Shown here in pieces: positions 54,411-64,000 of a DNA stretch of 64,000 nucleotides (position 1 is its first letter; every line of letters begins with the position of its first letter). Position numbers and translations under genes: made by a program. This DNA comes from Gimibacter soli (GTDB lineage Bacteria > Pseudomonadota > Alphaproteobacteria > Sphingomonadales > Kordiimonadaceae). Where the stretch lies: NCBI RefSeq assembly GCF_028463845.1, contig NZ_CP116805.1, forward strand, positions 310,001 to 374,000, read 5' to 3'. The notes below the pieces were generated by a model. The model saw nothing but the letters and a program-made list of their open reading frames with translations, was not told where the DNA came from and made no database searches.

Positions 54411-54887
54411 ATGATCTACAGAAAAGCCGGCCGTCTGGCCATCGCCGCCGCAGGCGCACTGTTCTTCGCCGCACCCGCCGCCACCTGCTTCGACGATTCG
54501 GTCAATCTCGTGCCGGAAGCCACCGCCAGCGGCGGCAAGCTGCACTATTATCCGAACGCCGAACAGCTGGGTGCCCTTTTTGCCCGCCCCAACGCCGTTA
54601 AAAGTGCCGAAGACGGACAGACCACAGAAGACCTGATGGTTTTCATCTCGAAGGGTCGGCAGGTTGACCTCGGCTTCTATGACGCCACTGCATCGCGCTG
54701 GGATATCGATCATTATAGCGTCGACGAATTCATGTATTTCCTTGAAGGCGGCGTCACGCTCACCGGAGCTGATGGCAGCGTGACCGAGGTGAAGGCAGGC
54801 GACGCCGTTTTCATCGAAAAAGGCTGGAAAGGCGTTTGGGAAACAAGCGGATACCGAAAAATCTATGTGATTTACCAGAATGAGTGA
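54411..54887 (+). CDS. Secreted cupin-domain protein
   Basis: 158 residues. Signal peptide (about 1-24) then a single cupin of the DUF861 type: DHYSVDEFMYFLEGGVTLTGADGSV and AGDAVFIEKGWKGVWET, where the His/Glu metal positions are partly kept (the usual HxH is absent; Glu is present). Periplasmic cupins of this form are rare enough to note. Sits directly upstream of the CHASE4 kinase (50 bp), so a ligand-binding helper for that sensor is possible. Confidence 0.75.
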   Translation: MIYRKAGRLAIAAAGALFFAAPAATCFDDSVNLVPEATASGGKLHYYPNAEQLGALFARPNAVKSAEDGQTTEDLMVFISKGRQVDLGFYDATASRWDIDHYSVDEFMYFLEGGVTLTGADGSVTEVKAGDAVFIEKGWKGVWETSGYRKIYVIYQNE

Positions 54888-54936
54888 GTAAGCTCCCGTT
54901 CAGCAGTGTCCCACGGTCGGCGAGGCAAGGTTTTCA

Positions 54937-56496
54937 ATGGAATTCCGCAGACTGGTCATTCCCGTCTTTCTGGCGATCGGTCTTTCCGTCGCCTCGTTGA
55001 TGGTGACGGTGATCTATCTGGCAAGTGAAGAGGACGAGATCGCCCTGCAGAATGAGGGACGCTCGCTGAAGCTTGCTGTTGGCAACCTGCGGTCCGAATT
55101 CGAAGCCCTTGCCGAAGACTATGCCTGGTGGGACGATTTCGTCATCAACACCTTGATCGAGTACGACAAGGGCTGGATCGACCGCAACGTTGGCGCCACG
55201 GTCGACGGCACCCTGCATGTGGATAGTGTGCTGATCGTCGGCTATGCCGGCGCCGACCTTGGCACCTATATCCCGGCCGGTATGCCGAGCCGCCAGGCCT
55301 GGATGCAATCGACAGCCGGGCGGGTCATTCTTGCCATTGCGCGCAATTCTGCCCTGCCAACCCGCAGCGGTTTTGTCCGGATCGCAGATGAGTTGTATCT
55401 TGTTGTCGTGTCCCCTGTCCTGCCTGTCTCTGAAATGCCGTCATGGCAGGAACTGCCCCCTGACAGGCATGCCACGCTCGTCATGGTTCGCGCCATGCGG
55501 GCGGAGGACTGGAGTAACGTAGGCGGGGGCGCCAATATCGATAACCTCAGGCTTGATGACGGCAACTTCAACCAAACTGAACATGTGTTGTACGGCATCG
55601 ACGATGCACCGATTGCCAGCCTGACCTGGGTCCCGCGAGAGCCGGGCCGGCGCATGCTTCTGAATGCGGCGACCCCCACGGTGACACTGCTGGTCCTCCT
55701 GGGGATTGTTGTAGCGCTTTTCGTGCGCCGTGCATCGGCGCTTGTGGACCAGCTTGAATTGGCAAGCAGGGGAAAATCGGATTTTCTGGCCTCCATGAGC
55801 CATGAAATCCGCACGCCGATGACCGCGATCCTCGGTTTTACCGATCTGCTGAAGTCCGAAGCCTTCGGGCCGCTTGGCAGCGAGAAGAACCGCGAATATC
55901 TGGGGCTTGTCGCCGAAAGCGGCCAGCATCTTCTGGCCATCATCAATGATATTCTGGACCTTTCGAAGCTTGAGGCCGGACGTTTCGAGCTCTCGCCCGA
56001 TCAGGTCGACCCATCCGAGATTGTGGAAGCCGTGCTTGGCATGTTCGAAGCTGCTGCCCGTACGAAAGAAATCACCTTCGAGGAAAGGTGTGAATTCGCC
56101 CAGATCGAATCCGACGCCCGCGTGATGCGACAGGTGCTGATCAATGTGGTGTCCAACGCCCTGAAATTCACACCCACAGGCGGCACCATCAGCATCGCGG
56201 GAGAGCTGACCAGCACCCGCTATGCCATCACGGTCACCGATACCGGCTATGGCATGTCGGACGAGGATCTTTCCCGCGCCATGGAGATTTTCGGGCAGGC
56301 GGACGATATCCGGGTGCGCCGCCAGCAGGGCACCGGGCTTGGTTTGCCGCTTGTACAGCGCTTCATGCAGCTGATGGGCGGATCGCTCGATATCCAGTCG
56401 CGGGTCGGTGAGGGCACGATCGTGCGCCTGAACTTCCCGCTCGCCGGGCTGCCGCGCAAGGGCAAACGCCCGAAAATGACCAAGACAGAAGGCTGA
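54937..56496 (+). CDS. CHASE4-type sensor histidine kinase
   Basis: 519 residues. Membrane helix (about 8-29), CHASE4-like periplasmic domain with DYAWWDD (61-67), second helix (about 245-264), HisKA with His289 (MSHEIRTPMTAILG) and HATPase with N, G1 (DTGYGMS) and G2 (GTGLGLPL) boxes. No receiver domain and no adjacent response regulator, so its partner is elsewhere. The SNase-like gene follows after one base. Confidence 0.9.
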   Translation: MEFRRLVIPVFLAIGLSVASLMVTVIYLASEEDEIALQNEGRSLKLAVGNLRSEFEALAEDYAWWDDFVINTLIEYDKGWIDRNVGATVDGTLHVDSVLIVGYAGADLGTYIPAGMPSRQAWMQSTAGRVILAIARNSALPTRSGFVRIADELYLVVVSPVLPVSEMPSWQELPPDRHATLVMVRAMRAEDWSNVGGGANIDNLRLDDGNFNQTEHVLYGIDDAPIASLTWVPREPGRRMLLNAATPTVTLLVLLGIVVALFVRRASALVDQLELASRGKSDFLASMSHEIRTPMTAILGFTDLLKSEAFGPLGSEKNREYLGLVAESGQHLLAIINDILDLSKLEAGRFELSPDQVDPSEIVEAVLGMFEAAARTKEITFEERCEFAQIESDARVMRQVLINVVSNALKFTPTGGTISIAGELTSTRYAITVTDTGYGMSDEDLSRAMEIFGQADDIRVRRQQGTGLGLPLVQRFMQLMGGSLDIQSRVGEGTIVRLNFPLAGLPRKGKRPKMTKTEG

Positions 56497-56497
56497 G

Positions 56498-57265
56498 GTG
56501 GTCACAATCATCGTCGCACTTCTCGCCGTCCTTGGCCTTTCCGGCCTGCCGGAGGGCCTGACGTCTTGTGGCGGTGGCCGGGTAACAATGATCACAAGCG
56601 GCGATCAGCTCACACTTGAAGACGGCACCAAGGTTCGCCTCGCCCATATCCTTGCGCCCCGTGTCGCAGCGCCCAAAAGCCCCCATGAGGACTGGCCGCA
56701 CGCAAAGGTCGCGAAAGCAGCGCTTGAACGGCTGGCCCTTGAAAGAACCGTATCCCTTCACTGTGAAAGCAATCGACCCGACCGGCACGGCGCACTTGTC
56801 GCCCATGTGGTGCAGGACGGTGAATGGCTGCAGGCCCGACTGGTAGCGGAGGGCGCGGCTTTCGCCTACGCCCGCCCCGGTGAGAAGATCTCGGTTCCCG
56901 CGCTCATCGATATGGCAAACACCGCCCGCGACGCCAAGGCCGGCCTCTGGTCGCTGCGGGCCTATGCGCCAACGAGCGCTGAGAATGCGGGTAGTGTAAC
57001 GGGCCGGTTCGCACTGGTCGAAGGAACGGTCCTGAAGGCCGCAAAGGCCGGCGACAGGCTCTATCTGAATTTCGGTGAGGATTACCGACGCGACTTCACA
57101 GTCGAAATCCCCAAACGGCTGGCGGAGCGCATGGCGGCCATTGGCAATGATCCGCTTGCGCTCACCGGGCGCAAGGTGCGGGTCACCGGTTTTGTCGACT
57201 GGAAAGGCGGGCCGCACATTGCGCTCACCCACCCCGACCAGCTGGAAACTTTACCTCCGGAATGA
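56498..57265 (+). CDS. Degenerate thermonuclease (SNase-fold) family protein
   Basis: 255 residues from GTG 56498. N-terminal hydrophobic segment, then an SNase fold (about 28-150). Compared with SNase, the catalytic positions are changed: IDAPE reads ILAPR (Asp40 to Leu52, Glu43 to Arg55) and DKYGR reads DRHGA (Arg87 to Ala). Asp36 and Arg47 remain. Nuclease activity is therefore doubtful. Residues about 165-250 form a second beta domain. One base after the kinase gene, same strand. Confidence 0.8.
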   Translation: MVTIIVALLAVLGLSGLPEGLTSCGGGRVTMITSGDQLTLEDGTKVRLAHILAPRVAAPKSPHEDWPHAKVAKAALERLALERTVSLHCESNRPDRHGALVAHVVQDGEWLQARLVAEGAAFAYARPGEKISVPALIDMANTARDAKAGLWSLRAYAPTSAENAGSVTGRFALVEGTVLKAAKAGDRLYLNFGEDYRRDFTVEIPKRLAERMAAIGNDPLALTGRKVRVTGFVDWKGGPHIALTHPDQLETLPPE

Positions 57266-57267
57266 AA

Positions 57268-57303
57268 CAAGGCCCGGCCCCAATGAAGGGATGCCGAGCC
57301 TTG
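57268..57303 (-). terminator. Terminator of carD (minus strand)
   Basis: CAAGGC.CGGC...GCCG.GCCTTG hairpin between the converging SNase-like and carD genes. The minus-strand exit has a short TTGTTTCATT tract, so it mainly serves carD. Confidence 0.5.
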
Positions 57304-57332
57304 CTCAGGAGTAAAGCTATGTCTGCCTTATA

Positions 57333-57836
57333 TCAGGCAGCCAGTTCCTTTTCGAGGCGCACGATGGCGGCTGCCTCGTCGATATCCTCAACAGCGGCAA
57401 GTTCGCGTGCCAGACGACCAAGGGCCGCTTCATAGATCTGGCGCTCGCTGTAGGACTGTTCGGGCTGGTCGGCACCGCGGTGCAGGTCGCGCACCACTTC
57501 GGCGATCGACACAAGGTCGCCCGAATTGATCTTGGCTTCGTATTCTTGGGCGCGGCGGCTCCACATGGTCCGCTTTACCTTGGCCTTGCCCTTCAGCGTC
57601 GTGAAGGCTTCCTTCAGGGTCGCTTCGGACGACAGGCGGCGCATGCCACTGCCATCAGCCTTGTTGGTCGGCACACGCAGGGTCATCCGTTCTTTTTCGA
57701 AGCGGATCACATAAAGCTCCAGCTTCATGCCTGCGATTTCCTGGCTTTCCAGCTCGACGATGCGGCCAACGCCATGTTTCGGATAGACGATATAATCACC
57801 CACAGCAAAGGGATGCTTACTCGGTTTGCTTGCCAT
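57333..57836 (-). CDS. carD: CarD/CdnL transcription regulator
   Basis: 167 residues from ATG 57836. N-terminal RNA-polymerase-interaction domain (FAVGDYIVYPKHGVGRIVELE, RMTLRVP) and helical C-terminal DNA-binding part (about 75-167, KVKRTMWSRRAQEYEAKI with the promoter-wedge Trp). Binds RNA polymerase beta and stabilises open complexes, notably at rRNA promoters. Confidence 0.94.
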   Translation of the reverse strand: MASKPSKHPFAVGDYIVYPKHGVGRIVELESQEIAGMKLELYVIRFEKERMTLRVPTNKADGSGMRRLSSEATLKEAFTTLKGKAKVKRTMWSRRAQEYEAKINSGDLVSIAEVVRDLHRGADQPEQSYSERQIYEAALGRLARELAAVEDIDEAAAIVRLEKELAA

Positions 57837-58098
57837 AACGGTAATCAGTCCTTTTCCATTATACTGTGCGGCGCTCTCGGTGCCGGGGCAGTTTCCTGCA
57901 GTACGGCGCCTTAGGCCGCCGGGTGGATGTCCCGCGATGCTCCACCCGCAGAGGCATCGCCACCCTTGACCGGACTCTGGAACCAAAGCCAGGCATTCGA
58001 GCGACGACTTTATGTTTGATTGATGGCACGGACCATCGTGACCCGGGCCGTGAATTGGCTTTAGGGCACTATCGCGGGGGATTGTAACACAAGTTCAA
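57837..58098. other. Promoter region upstream of carD
   Basis: About 260 bp without a supported gene before the fdxA terminator. No strong sigma-70 boxes or repeats seen. Confidence 0.3.
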
Positions 58099-58125
58099 CA
58101 AAAAAAGTAGCCCCCGCAGGGGCTA
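58099..58125 (-). terminator. Terminator of fdxA
   Basis: TAGCCCC, loop of four, GGGGCTA; on the minus strand a run of seven T follows. It ends the leftward fdxA transcript 102 bases after its stop codon. Confidence 0.85.
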
Positions 58126-58226
58126 TTCTTCAAAAAATTCGCAGAATTCCGGGGCTCACGGCGGATTCTGTGCAGTGCAACAGAGATGGCCGCGAATAGT
58201 CCTTGCGAGTCAAGCGGCTACAGGAA

Positions 58227-58562
58227 TCAGCTGCCCTGGCCGGGTTTCGGGGACAGGAGATCTTTCTTGCCCGGCTTGCCCTTCCAGTCTTCCGCATCGG
58301 CAGGCGCATCGCCTTTCACCGTGATATTCGGCCAGTCTTCGGAATATTTGGCATTGAGCTCCAGCCATTCCTCAAGGCCGTCCTCGGTATCGGGCAGGAT
58401 CGCCTCGGCCGGGCACTCGGGCTCGCACACACCGCAGTCAATGCATTCATTGGGATTGATGACGAGCATGTTCTCGCCTTCATAGAAGCAGTCGACAGGA
58501 CAAACCTCGACGCAATCCATGAATTTGCAATTGATGCAGGCCTCGGTAACGACATAGGCCAT
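58227..58562 (-). CDS. fdxA: Ferredoxin FdxA (7Fe)
   Basis: 111 residues. Cys9, Cys17 and Cys50 suit the 3Fe-4S site, and Cys21, Cys40, Cys43 and Cys46 the 4Fe-4S site (CVEVCPVDC and [12 protein letters not shown]); Cys12 and Cys25 are extra. C-terminal acidic extension as in the FdxA family. Small electron carrier with strong own terminator. Confidence 0.93.
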   Translation of the reverse strand: MAYVVTEACINCKFMDCVEVCPVDCFYEGENMLVINPNECIDCGVCEPECPAEAILPDTEDGLEEWLELNAKYSEDWPNITVKGDAPADAEDWKGKPGKKDLLSPKPGQGS

Positions 58563-58660
58563 TGGTGTCTCCTATTCCTCAATCGGCTGCGCGCTCAAAT
58601 AGTTCAATGCGGTTTAGCGCAAAAAAGCATGCGCCCGCAACGGCCTTTTCACCGGAACAC

Positions 58661-59050
58661 TCAGTCGTCACCCGCGCGCAGGCGGTCCATCGCGCGGCGC
58701 TCGGCCTTTGTGGGGCGCCCTGTACCGGCATCCCGGGCCGCGACAGGCGCCGGAATATCGGGGTCATCGCGCTTCGGGGGTGGCGGGCTCAGGTCCTCAT
58801 ACAGGGCTTGGGCTTCCGGGGCCGGGCCACGGCGGACCCCCAGCTCCAGCACCTTGACCGTGAAGAGGCGTTCGCCGCGTGCGAAGGTGAGGATATCGCC
58901 AACCTTGACGGTGGCCGCCGCCTTCGCAACATGGCCGCCATTGAGCCGCACCTTGTGGCCGCGGCACGCCTCGGCGGCCAGGCTGCGCGACTTGAAAAAG
59001 CGCGCAAACCAGAGCCATTTGTCGAGCCGGAGGCTGGTACCGTCAGCCAT
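58661..59050 (-). CDS. S4-domain RNA-binding protein (Hsp15-like)
   Basis: 129 residues. S4 fold LRLDKWLWFARFFKSRSLAAEACRGHKVRLNGG at the start, basic C-terminal tail (PTKAERRAMDRLRAG). Similar to HslR, which recycles stalled 50S subunits carrying nascent chains. Nine bases downstream of the SUV3-like helicase gene, likely one operon. Confidence 0.88.
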   Translation of the reverse strand: MADGTSLRLDKWLWFARFFKSRSLAAEACRGHKVRLNGGHVAKAAATVKVGDILTFARGERLFTVKVLELGVRRGPAPEAQALYEDLSPPPPKRDDPDIPAPVAARDAGTGRPTKAERRAMDRLRAGDD

Positions 59051-59059
59051 CGAGGGGGC

Positions 59060-61915
59060 CTATTTCTTGCGGGAAAGCTGGTCCTTGAGCCCGGCGAGTG
59101 CCGCGAAGGGCGAATCAGGGTCCATCGGCTTTTCCGGACGGGCTTCACGTTTGGGGCCGCGATGGTCGCCGCGCGGCTTGCCGCCCCGCTCGTTCCGCTC
59201 GCCTTTGGGGCCGCCGCGATGCTCACCGCCACCATGACGCTTGCCACCCGGGTTCGGTTTGCCGCCACCACGCTTGCGGTCACCGCCTTCAGGACGGGGA
59301 CGACGCGCCGGTGCCCAGTGGAAGACATAGCGTTCAACCATTTCAGGCTCGGCACCCGCAGCCACCGCTTCAGCAGGCACCTCAGCCGGTACTTCGACCG
59401 GCGCAGCGTCTTCGGCCACAGCCGGAGCCGCTTCTTCGCCTTCAGCAACAGGGGCAGCTTCCGCCTCAGCCGCCACGGGGGCCGCCTTCGGCACCACGGG
59501 CAGGGAGCGAATCTCGTGACCGTAACCGATAGCCTGCATGACAGCGGCGAAATCTTCGCCCGACAGGCCGACAAGGCCCATGATTTCGGGCGTGACTTCG
59601 AACCAGTCACCCGCAGAGCCGAGCGGACGCACGGCATCGGCCAGGCGTTCCATCATGTCCATGCGGACGGCTTTTTTGCCGGCAAGGCGGAAACCGCCGA
59701 GATTGTAGAAATCGACCGGGGCTGTTGCTTCGGCCTCAACCCACACCATGCCCGGCGTCGGGATCGGCGGCAGGGCAGCCTGACCCGTTTTCATCGCCCA
59801 CATCATCAGGCGCAGCTCGGTGGCGTGCGGCTTCAGGAGGAGCGGCATGTAAAGGCTGAAGGCGCCGATGCGGATGCCGAAACGGCGCAGACCCTTGCGG
59901 GCATCCTGATCCAGCGACTTGAGATCGGAAGCCACATCAGCGCGGCTCAGTACGCCGAAACCTTCAACGAGGCGGTAAGCGATACCGCGCACCGTGCCCG
60001 AAAGCGCTTCGGCGCCTTCCGGAGCCTCGATTTCGCCGTTCAGTTCACGGGCAAGATTGACCAGCGGACCGAGCTTGTCGGTCACCCGCTCATCAAGCCA
60101 TTCCTGCGTCTTCGACAGCACGAGATCGGCATTGTCGCCGTCCAGAAGGACATCGCGCGCCAGTTTTGCCCGCGGCGCGAACATCGCACCCGAATCATGA
60201 ACCGTCGCAACGACCGCCCCTTCCCACAAGAGGCGCGGGAAAGCGAGGCCTTCGGAAAAGTCGAGGGAAAGCGTCTTGTAGCCTACATTGGCAAAGAGCT
60301 TGGCCCGGCGGGTCATCTCGGCGCCGAGGGCTGCTTGCGCTGCCGCTTCGAGGGTGCGCTGATCGCTCCCTGCTGCACCCGGTTCCGCCTTGAAGGAGAA
60401 GCCATGAAGTTCGCCGATGTCATGTCCTTCGACAGACACCTGATTGGTCTCGTTATCGATGCTCACGCTGAGTTCGCCCCTTTGCCTGAGCGAGCGCATC
60501 AGGACGGCGGTGCGCCTGTCCACAAAGCGCTGGGTTAATTGTTCATGCAGGGCGTCGGAAAGTTTGTCTTCCACCCCGCGCGTCACATGGGCCCAATGGG
60601 CCGCGTCCGCGAGCCAGCTTTTCTTGTGGGAAATATAGGTCCACACCCGAATGCTGGCGATGCGACCGGCCAAGGTATCTATGTCGCCTACGATATTGTC
60701 AAGGCGCTTCACCTCCCGCGCGATCCAGTCATGCGGGATGGTACCGGTTTCCCCCATCAGGGCTTCATACAGTCGCCGCACCAGATGCAGGTGGTCATCC
60801 ATGTGAAGTTTGCGGAAATCCGGGACCTGACAGGCGTCCCAGAGCGCCCGGACAGCCGCCTCGCTCTTGGCGAGCCCGCTGATTGCCGGATCGGCCGCCA
60901 GCGCCTTCAGGGTGCGCACATCAACCGCATCATGGGCCCGCATCAGCCCTTCGATGCGCGGCGGCGCTTCAAGCGACCATGTCAGGGATTCGATTGAGGA
61001 AAAGTCGAGTCGGTGGTTGCGCCATACGATCCGGCGGACGGGTTCGAACGCGTGATCCTCGATCCGCGAGATCATGCCAGGGTCCATGCCATCGGTGCCG
61101 GAAAGCGTCGAGAAGGTGCCGTCTTTTTCAAACCGGCCAGCCCGACCGGCGATCTGGGCGGCCTCGGCGGGCGACAGGTGACGGAAGATGCGGCCATCGA
61201 ATTTGGTGAGCCCCGCGAAGGCCACATGGCCGATATCCATATTAAGGCCCATGCCGATGGCATCGGTGGCGATCAGATAATCGACCTCGCCCGACTGGTA
61301 CATGCCGACCTGCGCGTTGCGGGTGCGGGGGGAAAGGCCACCCATGACGATGGCAACCCCGCCCTTCTGGCGCCGGGCAAGCTCGGCAAGGCCGTACACA
61401 TCCGCCGCCGAAAAGCCGACGACGGCGGAGCGGCGCTGCAGCCGCTGCAGGCGCTGCGGCTTGGCGTAGGAAAGCGTCGACAGCCGGGGCCGGCTGATGA
61501 TTTCCGCGTCCGGCACCAGCTGCTGGATCAGCGGCCGCATGGTATCGGAGCCGAGAAGCAGCGTTTCCGATAGCCCGCGCGTATAAAGAAGGTGTTCGGT
61601 GAAAACATGGCCGCGCTCGGGGTCCGCCGCCATCTGGATCTCGTCGATCGCCACGAACTCGACCCCCGCATCGCGCGGCATGGCCTCGGCAGTACAGAGA
61701 AAATAGCGCGCGCCCTGCGGCACGATCCGCTCTTCGCCGGTCACAAGCGCCACGCGGGATTTGCCCTTGATCGCGACGACCCGGTCGTAAACCTCGCGCG
61801 CCAGAAGTCTCAGCGGAAAGCCCATGGCGCCCGAGGCGTGCGCCAGCATGCGTTCCACGGCATAGTGCGTCTTGCCGGTATTGGTGGGGCCAAGGACGGC
61901 CTTGATGATACTCAC
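59060..61915 (-). CDS. SUV3-like DExH RNA helicase with RGG-rich tail
   Basis: 951 residues. Motif I GPTNTGKT (9-16), motif II DEIQ (91-94), a second RecA domain with [13 protein letters not shown] and QIAGRAGR, then SUV3-type helical domains to about 800. The last 90 residues are low complexity and basic (GGG/RGG/KP-rich), an RNA-binding tail. Mitochondrial SUV3 works in RNA turnover; a similar role in RNA decay or ribosome work is inferred. Between residues about 815 and 850, an Ala/Glu/Pro-rich linker is repetitive. Confidence 0.88.
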   Translation of the reverse strand: MSIIKAVLGPTNTGKTHYAVERMLAHASGAMGFPLRLLAREVYDRVVAIKGKSRVALVTGEERIVPQGARYFLCTAEAMPRDAGVEFVAIDEIQMAADPERGHVFTEHLLYTRGLSETLLLGSDTMRPLIQQLVPDAEIISRPRLSTLSYAKPQRLQRLQRRSAVVGFSAADVYGLAELARRQKGGVAIVMGGLSPRTRNAQVGMYQSGEVDYLIATDAIGMGLNMDIGHVAFAGLTKFDGRIFRHLSPAEAAQIAGRAGRFEKDGTFSTLSGTDGMDPGMISRIEDHAFEPVRRIVWRNHRLDFSSIESLTWSLEAPPRIEGLMRAHDAVDVRTLKALAADPAISGLAKSEAAVRALWDACQVPDFRKLHMDDHLHLVRRLYEALMGETGTIPHDWIAREVKRLDNIVGDIDTLAGRIASIRVWTYISHKKSWLADAAHWAHVTRGVEDKLSDALHEQLTQRFVDRRTAVLMRSLRQRGELSVSIDNETNQVSVEGHDIGELHGFSFKAEPGAAGSDQRTLEAAAQAALGAEMTRRAKLFANVGYKTLSLDFSEGLAFPRLLWEGAVVATVHDSGAMFAPRAKLARDVLLDGDNADLVLSKTQEWLDERVTDKLGPLVNLARELNGEIEAPEGAEALSGTVRGIAYRLVEGFGVLSRADVASDLKSLDQDARKGLRRFGIRIGAFSLYMPLLLKPHATELRLMMWAMKTGQAALPPIPTPGMVWVEAEATAPVDFYNLGGFRLAGKKAVRMDMMERLADAVRPLGSAGDWFEVTPEIMGLVGLSGEDFAAVMQAIGYGHEIRSLPVVPKAAPVAAEAEAAPVAEGEEAAPAVAEDAAPVEVPAEVPAEAVAAGAEPEMVERYVFHWAPARRPRPEGGDRKRGGGKPNPGGKRHGGGEHRGGPKGERNERGGKPRGDHRGPKREARPEKPMDPDSPFAALAGLKDQLSRKK

Positions 61916-62142
61916 GCTTCAGGCCCCTCACTGCCGTTCTTGTGGCTGATATAAGGGCGATTGCCCAGCGCGCCAAGCCCGCAGTGGCGCTTTTCGGCCC
62001 GGCAAATGGCAGGGCAACGCTTGACTCTTGGCCGCTTTTCTCGTATCCCCCGCGCACTGCTTGCTATCAATGGCGGGCAGATCATAACGATTCCCGGGTT
62101 TTGGGCTTTGCCCTCCCCGGCAGAAAAACAAGGATAACGATC
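61916..62142. other. Divergent spacer between the helicase and rpmB
   Basis: About 225 bp with no gene supported. AAGGA precedes the rpmB ATG by eight bases. No clear operator repeats. Confidence 0.35.
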
Positions 62143-62433
62143 ATGTCGCGCGTATGCGAACTTACCGGCAAGAAAGTAATGACCGGCAACAACGTGAGCC
62201 ACGCTCACAACAAAACCCGTCGCCGTTTCCTGCCGAACCTCGTGCAAGCTACCCTGATTTCCGATGCCCTCGGCCGTTCCGTGTCCCTGCGCATCTCGAC
62301 CCACGCCCTGCGTTCGGTCGAACACAATCATGGCCTCGACAACTTCCTCCTGAAGCAGCGCGATGCCAATCTCTCGCCCAAAGCCCAGAAGCTGAAGGCA
62401 GAGATCAAGAAGAAAGCCGCTGCTGCCGCCTGA
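62143..62433 (+). CDS. rpmB: 50S ribosomal protein L28
   Basis: 96 residues. [32 protein letters not shown] is the family core; basic throughout with Lys/Ala tail. Zinc-type CXXC pairs are absent (only Cys5), so this is the zinc-independent form. Own terminator downstream. Confidence 0.97.
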   Translation: MSRVCELTGKKVMTGNNVSHAHNKTRRRFLPNLVQATLISDALGRSVSLRISTHALRSVEHNHGLDNFLLKQRDANLSPKAQKLKAEIKKKAAAAA

Positions 62434-62465
62434 GGGGTCAGCGAAGCAAGGCTTCCGTAATGAAG

Positions 62466-62501
62466 CGCCGCGAGGGGAAACCTTCGCGGCGTTTTCATTT
62501 T
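62466..62501 (+). terminator. Terminator of rpmB
   Basis: CGCCGCGAGG and CCTTCGCGGCG around GGAAA, followed by TTTTCATTTT. Confidence 0.88.
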
Positions 62502-62525
62502 AGGGGTGAGGTGGCAGCCCGGTGC

Positions 62526-63566
62526 TCAGTCTTCGCGCAGGCGAAAGACAAGGAGGATCGTGCGCTGCAGGATGTTCAGATTGTCGTCTGAAATCATATA
62601 GACGATGGTGTTGCCGGCCTCATCGGTGCCGATATCAAGGCCTTCCATATTATCGACGGCGAGCGGCGGCACGAAGGTCGCCAGTTCTTCGCCTTCCATG
62701 GTGGCGCCCGGCTGGATCGTTTCGGCCTTGATGCGCACAAGCTTGGCGCCGATCCCGTCCATCTGGTTGAAACGGCGCATCAGCACAAGGATATCGCCGT
62801 TCGGCATCGTGGCTGCGTCGGTCGGCGCGTAATTGAGCGGCGGGCGGAAATAAAGCCGTTCGGTTGCCGTGGGGCCGATCAGGAAGGCGCGCAGGCGCCC
62901 TTCGGTATCCAGCCCGTTTTCAATGAAGGCCAGAAGCCGGGTGCGGTCCTGCATCCAGGCGATGGCTTCAAGCCCGCCATTATCGGACACACCCGCAAAA
63001 TCGAGCTTCTTCATGCGGTCCGGCCACCAGCTGGTGCCGCCGGGCTCGCTGATATATTCGATCCGGTGCAGCCCTTCATAACCGACGAGATAACCAAGCG
63101 GGGCGCGCACCACGCTTTCGGAATCGGCGGCCTTGTCGGAAAGTGCCGTCACATCGGGCCGCGGGCGCTGCCAGATGATCGCGGGATCGGTGAAGGGCGC
63201 GGCTTCGTTTGAGGGGTCAAAGAAAGCCTCGAGCCACAGCCCCTTGTCGCTGAGCGAGCGGAAACGGAAAGCGCCGCGCGGCGATGGGTCGATCAGCAAT
63301 GTCGAATAGCCGCCAAACTGCCAGTGCTCGGCCTTCAGGGTCCAGCCGGCGAGATAGTCGAGCTTGCCGACAGATTTGACCGACGGGTCCTTCGAATTCA
63401 GCGGGATCGGCGTGGTGACAAGATCGATCTTCTGGCCGAAGCTCCGGGTGATGGCGGGGCGTTCCTCGCGCGCCGCTACCTCGTCGCCCTTCATCAGCTT
63501 GCCGGCGACGGCGCCGACAGCGGCGACAAGCGCCAAACCGGCGATGGCAATATGACGCGCACTCAC
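62526..63566 (-). CDS. Phytase-like esterase-domain secreted protein
   Basis: 346 residues. N-terminal anchor or signal (about 5-24). The rest matches the phytase-like esterase domain (PF13449) pattern: [66 protein letters not shown] and [26 protein letters not shown]. Activity unknown. Its start overlaps the stop of cobT by four bases (ATGA), so it is coupled to a cobalamin-pathway gene. Confidence 0.8.
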   Translation of the reverse strand: MSARHIAIAGLALVAAVGAVAGKLMKGDEVAAREERPAITRSFGQKIDLVTTPIPLNSKDPSVKSVGKLDYLAGWTLKAEHWQFGGYSTLLIDPSPRGAFRFRSLSDKGLWLEAFFDPSNEAAPFTDPAIIWQRPRPDVTALSDKAADSESVVRAPLGYLVGYEGLHRIEYISEPGGTSWWPDRMKKLDFAGVSDNGGLEAIAWMQDRTRLLAFIENGLDTEGRLRAFLIGPTATERLYFRPPLNYAPTDAATMPNGDILVLMRRFNQMDGIGAKLVRIKAETIQPGATMEGEELATFVPPLAVDNMEGLDIGTDEAGNTIVYMISDDNLNILQRTILLVFRLRED

Positions 63567-64000
63567 CGCCGCATCGCTCCGCGCGGGGTGGGGACAACCT
63601 CCTCAAAAAGGGCGGCAAGCTGCTCTGTCATGGCTCCTCCAAGCTGTTCGGCATCCAGAATAGTCACAGCTCTTTGATAATATCGTGTCACATCGTGGCC
63701 GATACCAATCGCAATCAGTTCCACGGGCGAGCGTTCCTCGATCCAGCGGATCACCTGCCGCAGGTGCTTTTCAAGATAGGTGCCGCTGTTGGCCGAAAGC
63801 GTGCTGTCGTCCACCGGGGCACCATCCGAGATCACCATCAGGATGCGGCGGTCTTCGGGCCGGGCGATCAGGCGGTTATGCGCCCAGAGGAGCGCTTCAC
63901 CGTCGATATTCTCCTTCAGGAGCCCCTCGCGCATCATCAGGCCAAGGTTGCGGCGCGCCCGGCGGAGCGGCGTATCGGCCGTTTTATAAATGATGTGCCG
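63563..64000 (-). CDS. cobT: Cobaltochelatase CobT, C-terminal part (truncated by the window)
   Basis: 146 residues visible, reading open to the right edge. [37 protein letters not shown] and [17 protein letters not shown] are the VWA-type C-terminal domain of CobT. With CobN and CobS it inserts Co2+ into the corrin ring in aerobic B12 synthesis. The 5' part lies outside. Confidence 0.93.
   Translation of the reverse strand, partial: RHIIYKTADTPLRRARRNLGLMMREGLLKENIDGEALLWAHNRLIARPEDRRILMVISDGAPVDDSTLSANSGTYLEKHLRQVIRWIEERSPVELIAIGIGHDVTRYYQRAVTILDAEQLGGAMTEQLAALFEEVVPTPRGAMRR

Overview
The window reads as an alphaproteobacterial chromosome segment of fairly high GC with a lower-GC accessory region at its left end. 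The class call rests on protein families rather than any marker tree: a CarD regulator, an IalB-family secreted protein, a nine-gene ccmA-I cytochrome c cluster, a SUV3-type helicase with an RGG-rich tail, a CobT C-terminus, and the proteobacterial sortase plus VIT/VWA target pair seen mostly in marine bacteria. I cannot name the genus.

Positions 1-10150 are accessory. On the minus strand lie a membrane-anchored thermonuclease-like protein and a translationally coupled two-gene unit: a nitrilase-superfamily protein and a 1026-residue Rad50-like ATPase with a zinc-hook motif. They look like the two halves of an undescribed defence or stress system. To the right, on the plus strand, sits what resembles a complete small replicon: three consecutive hairpins, an AT-rich stretch, four 21-bp iterons, a good promoter, a small HTH protein, a probable initiator, a RepA-type hexameric helicase and a TOPRIM primase-like protein, then a MOBQ/RSF1010-like oriT candidate, a small basic protein and a dense array of palindromes. 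The region ends at the 3' end of a tRNA-Arg(CCG) gene (10155-10231), the usual geometry of an element integrated at a tRNA. No integrase or relaxase is in view, so the far end is probably outside the window.

From 10232 on, content is mostly housekeeping: a TonB-C protein, nadB with a lone ABC ATPase, polA, a Pit phosphate transporter, a FlaEY-like beta-propeller protein, yggT-yggU-folD-marC, an M28 lipoprotein peptidase, argG, the sortase pair, rlmN, a LytTR regulator divergent from an acyltransferase, yciB, the ccm operon (minus strand, 48830 down to 41969), cls, nhaA, two periplasm-sensing signalling proteins flanking a tRNA-Arg(CCT), carD, fdxA, a SUV3-like helicase, rpmB, and the 3' part of cobT at the right edge.

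Regulatory structure that looks real includes a candidate sigma-54 promoter placed exactly in front of a structured, terminator-ended small RNA (20021-20163), three helically phased direct repeats between the LytTR gene and its divergent neighbour, a hairpin that would bury the ribosome binding site of the 16757-17632 gene, and a long palindromic interspersed-type repeat at 27433-27521.
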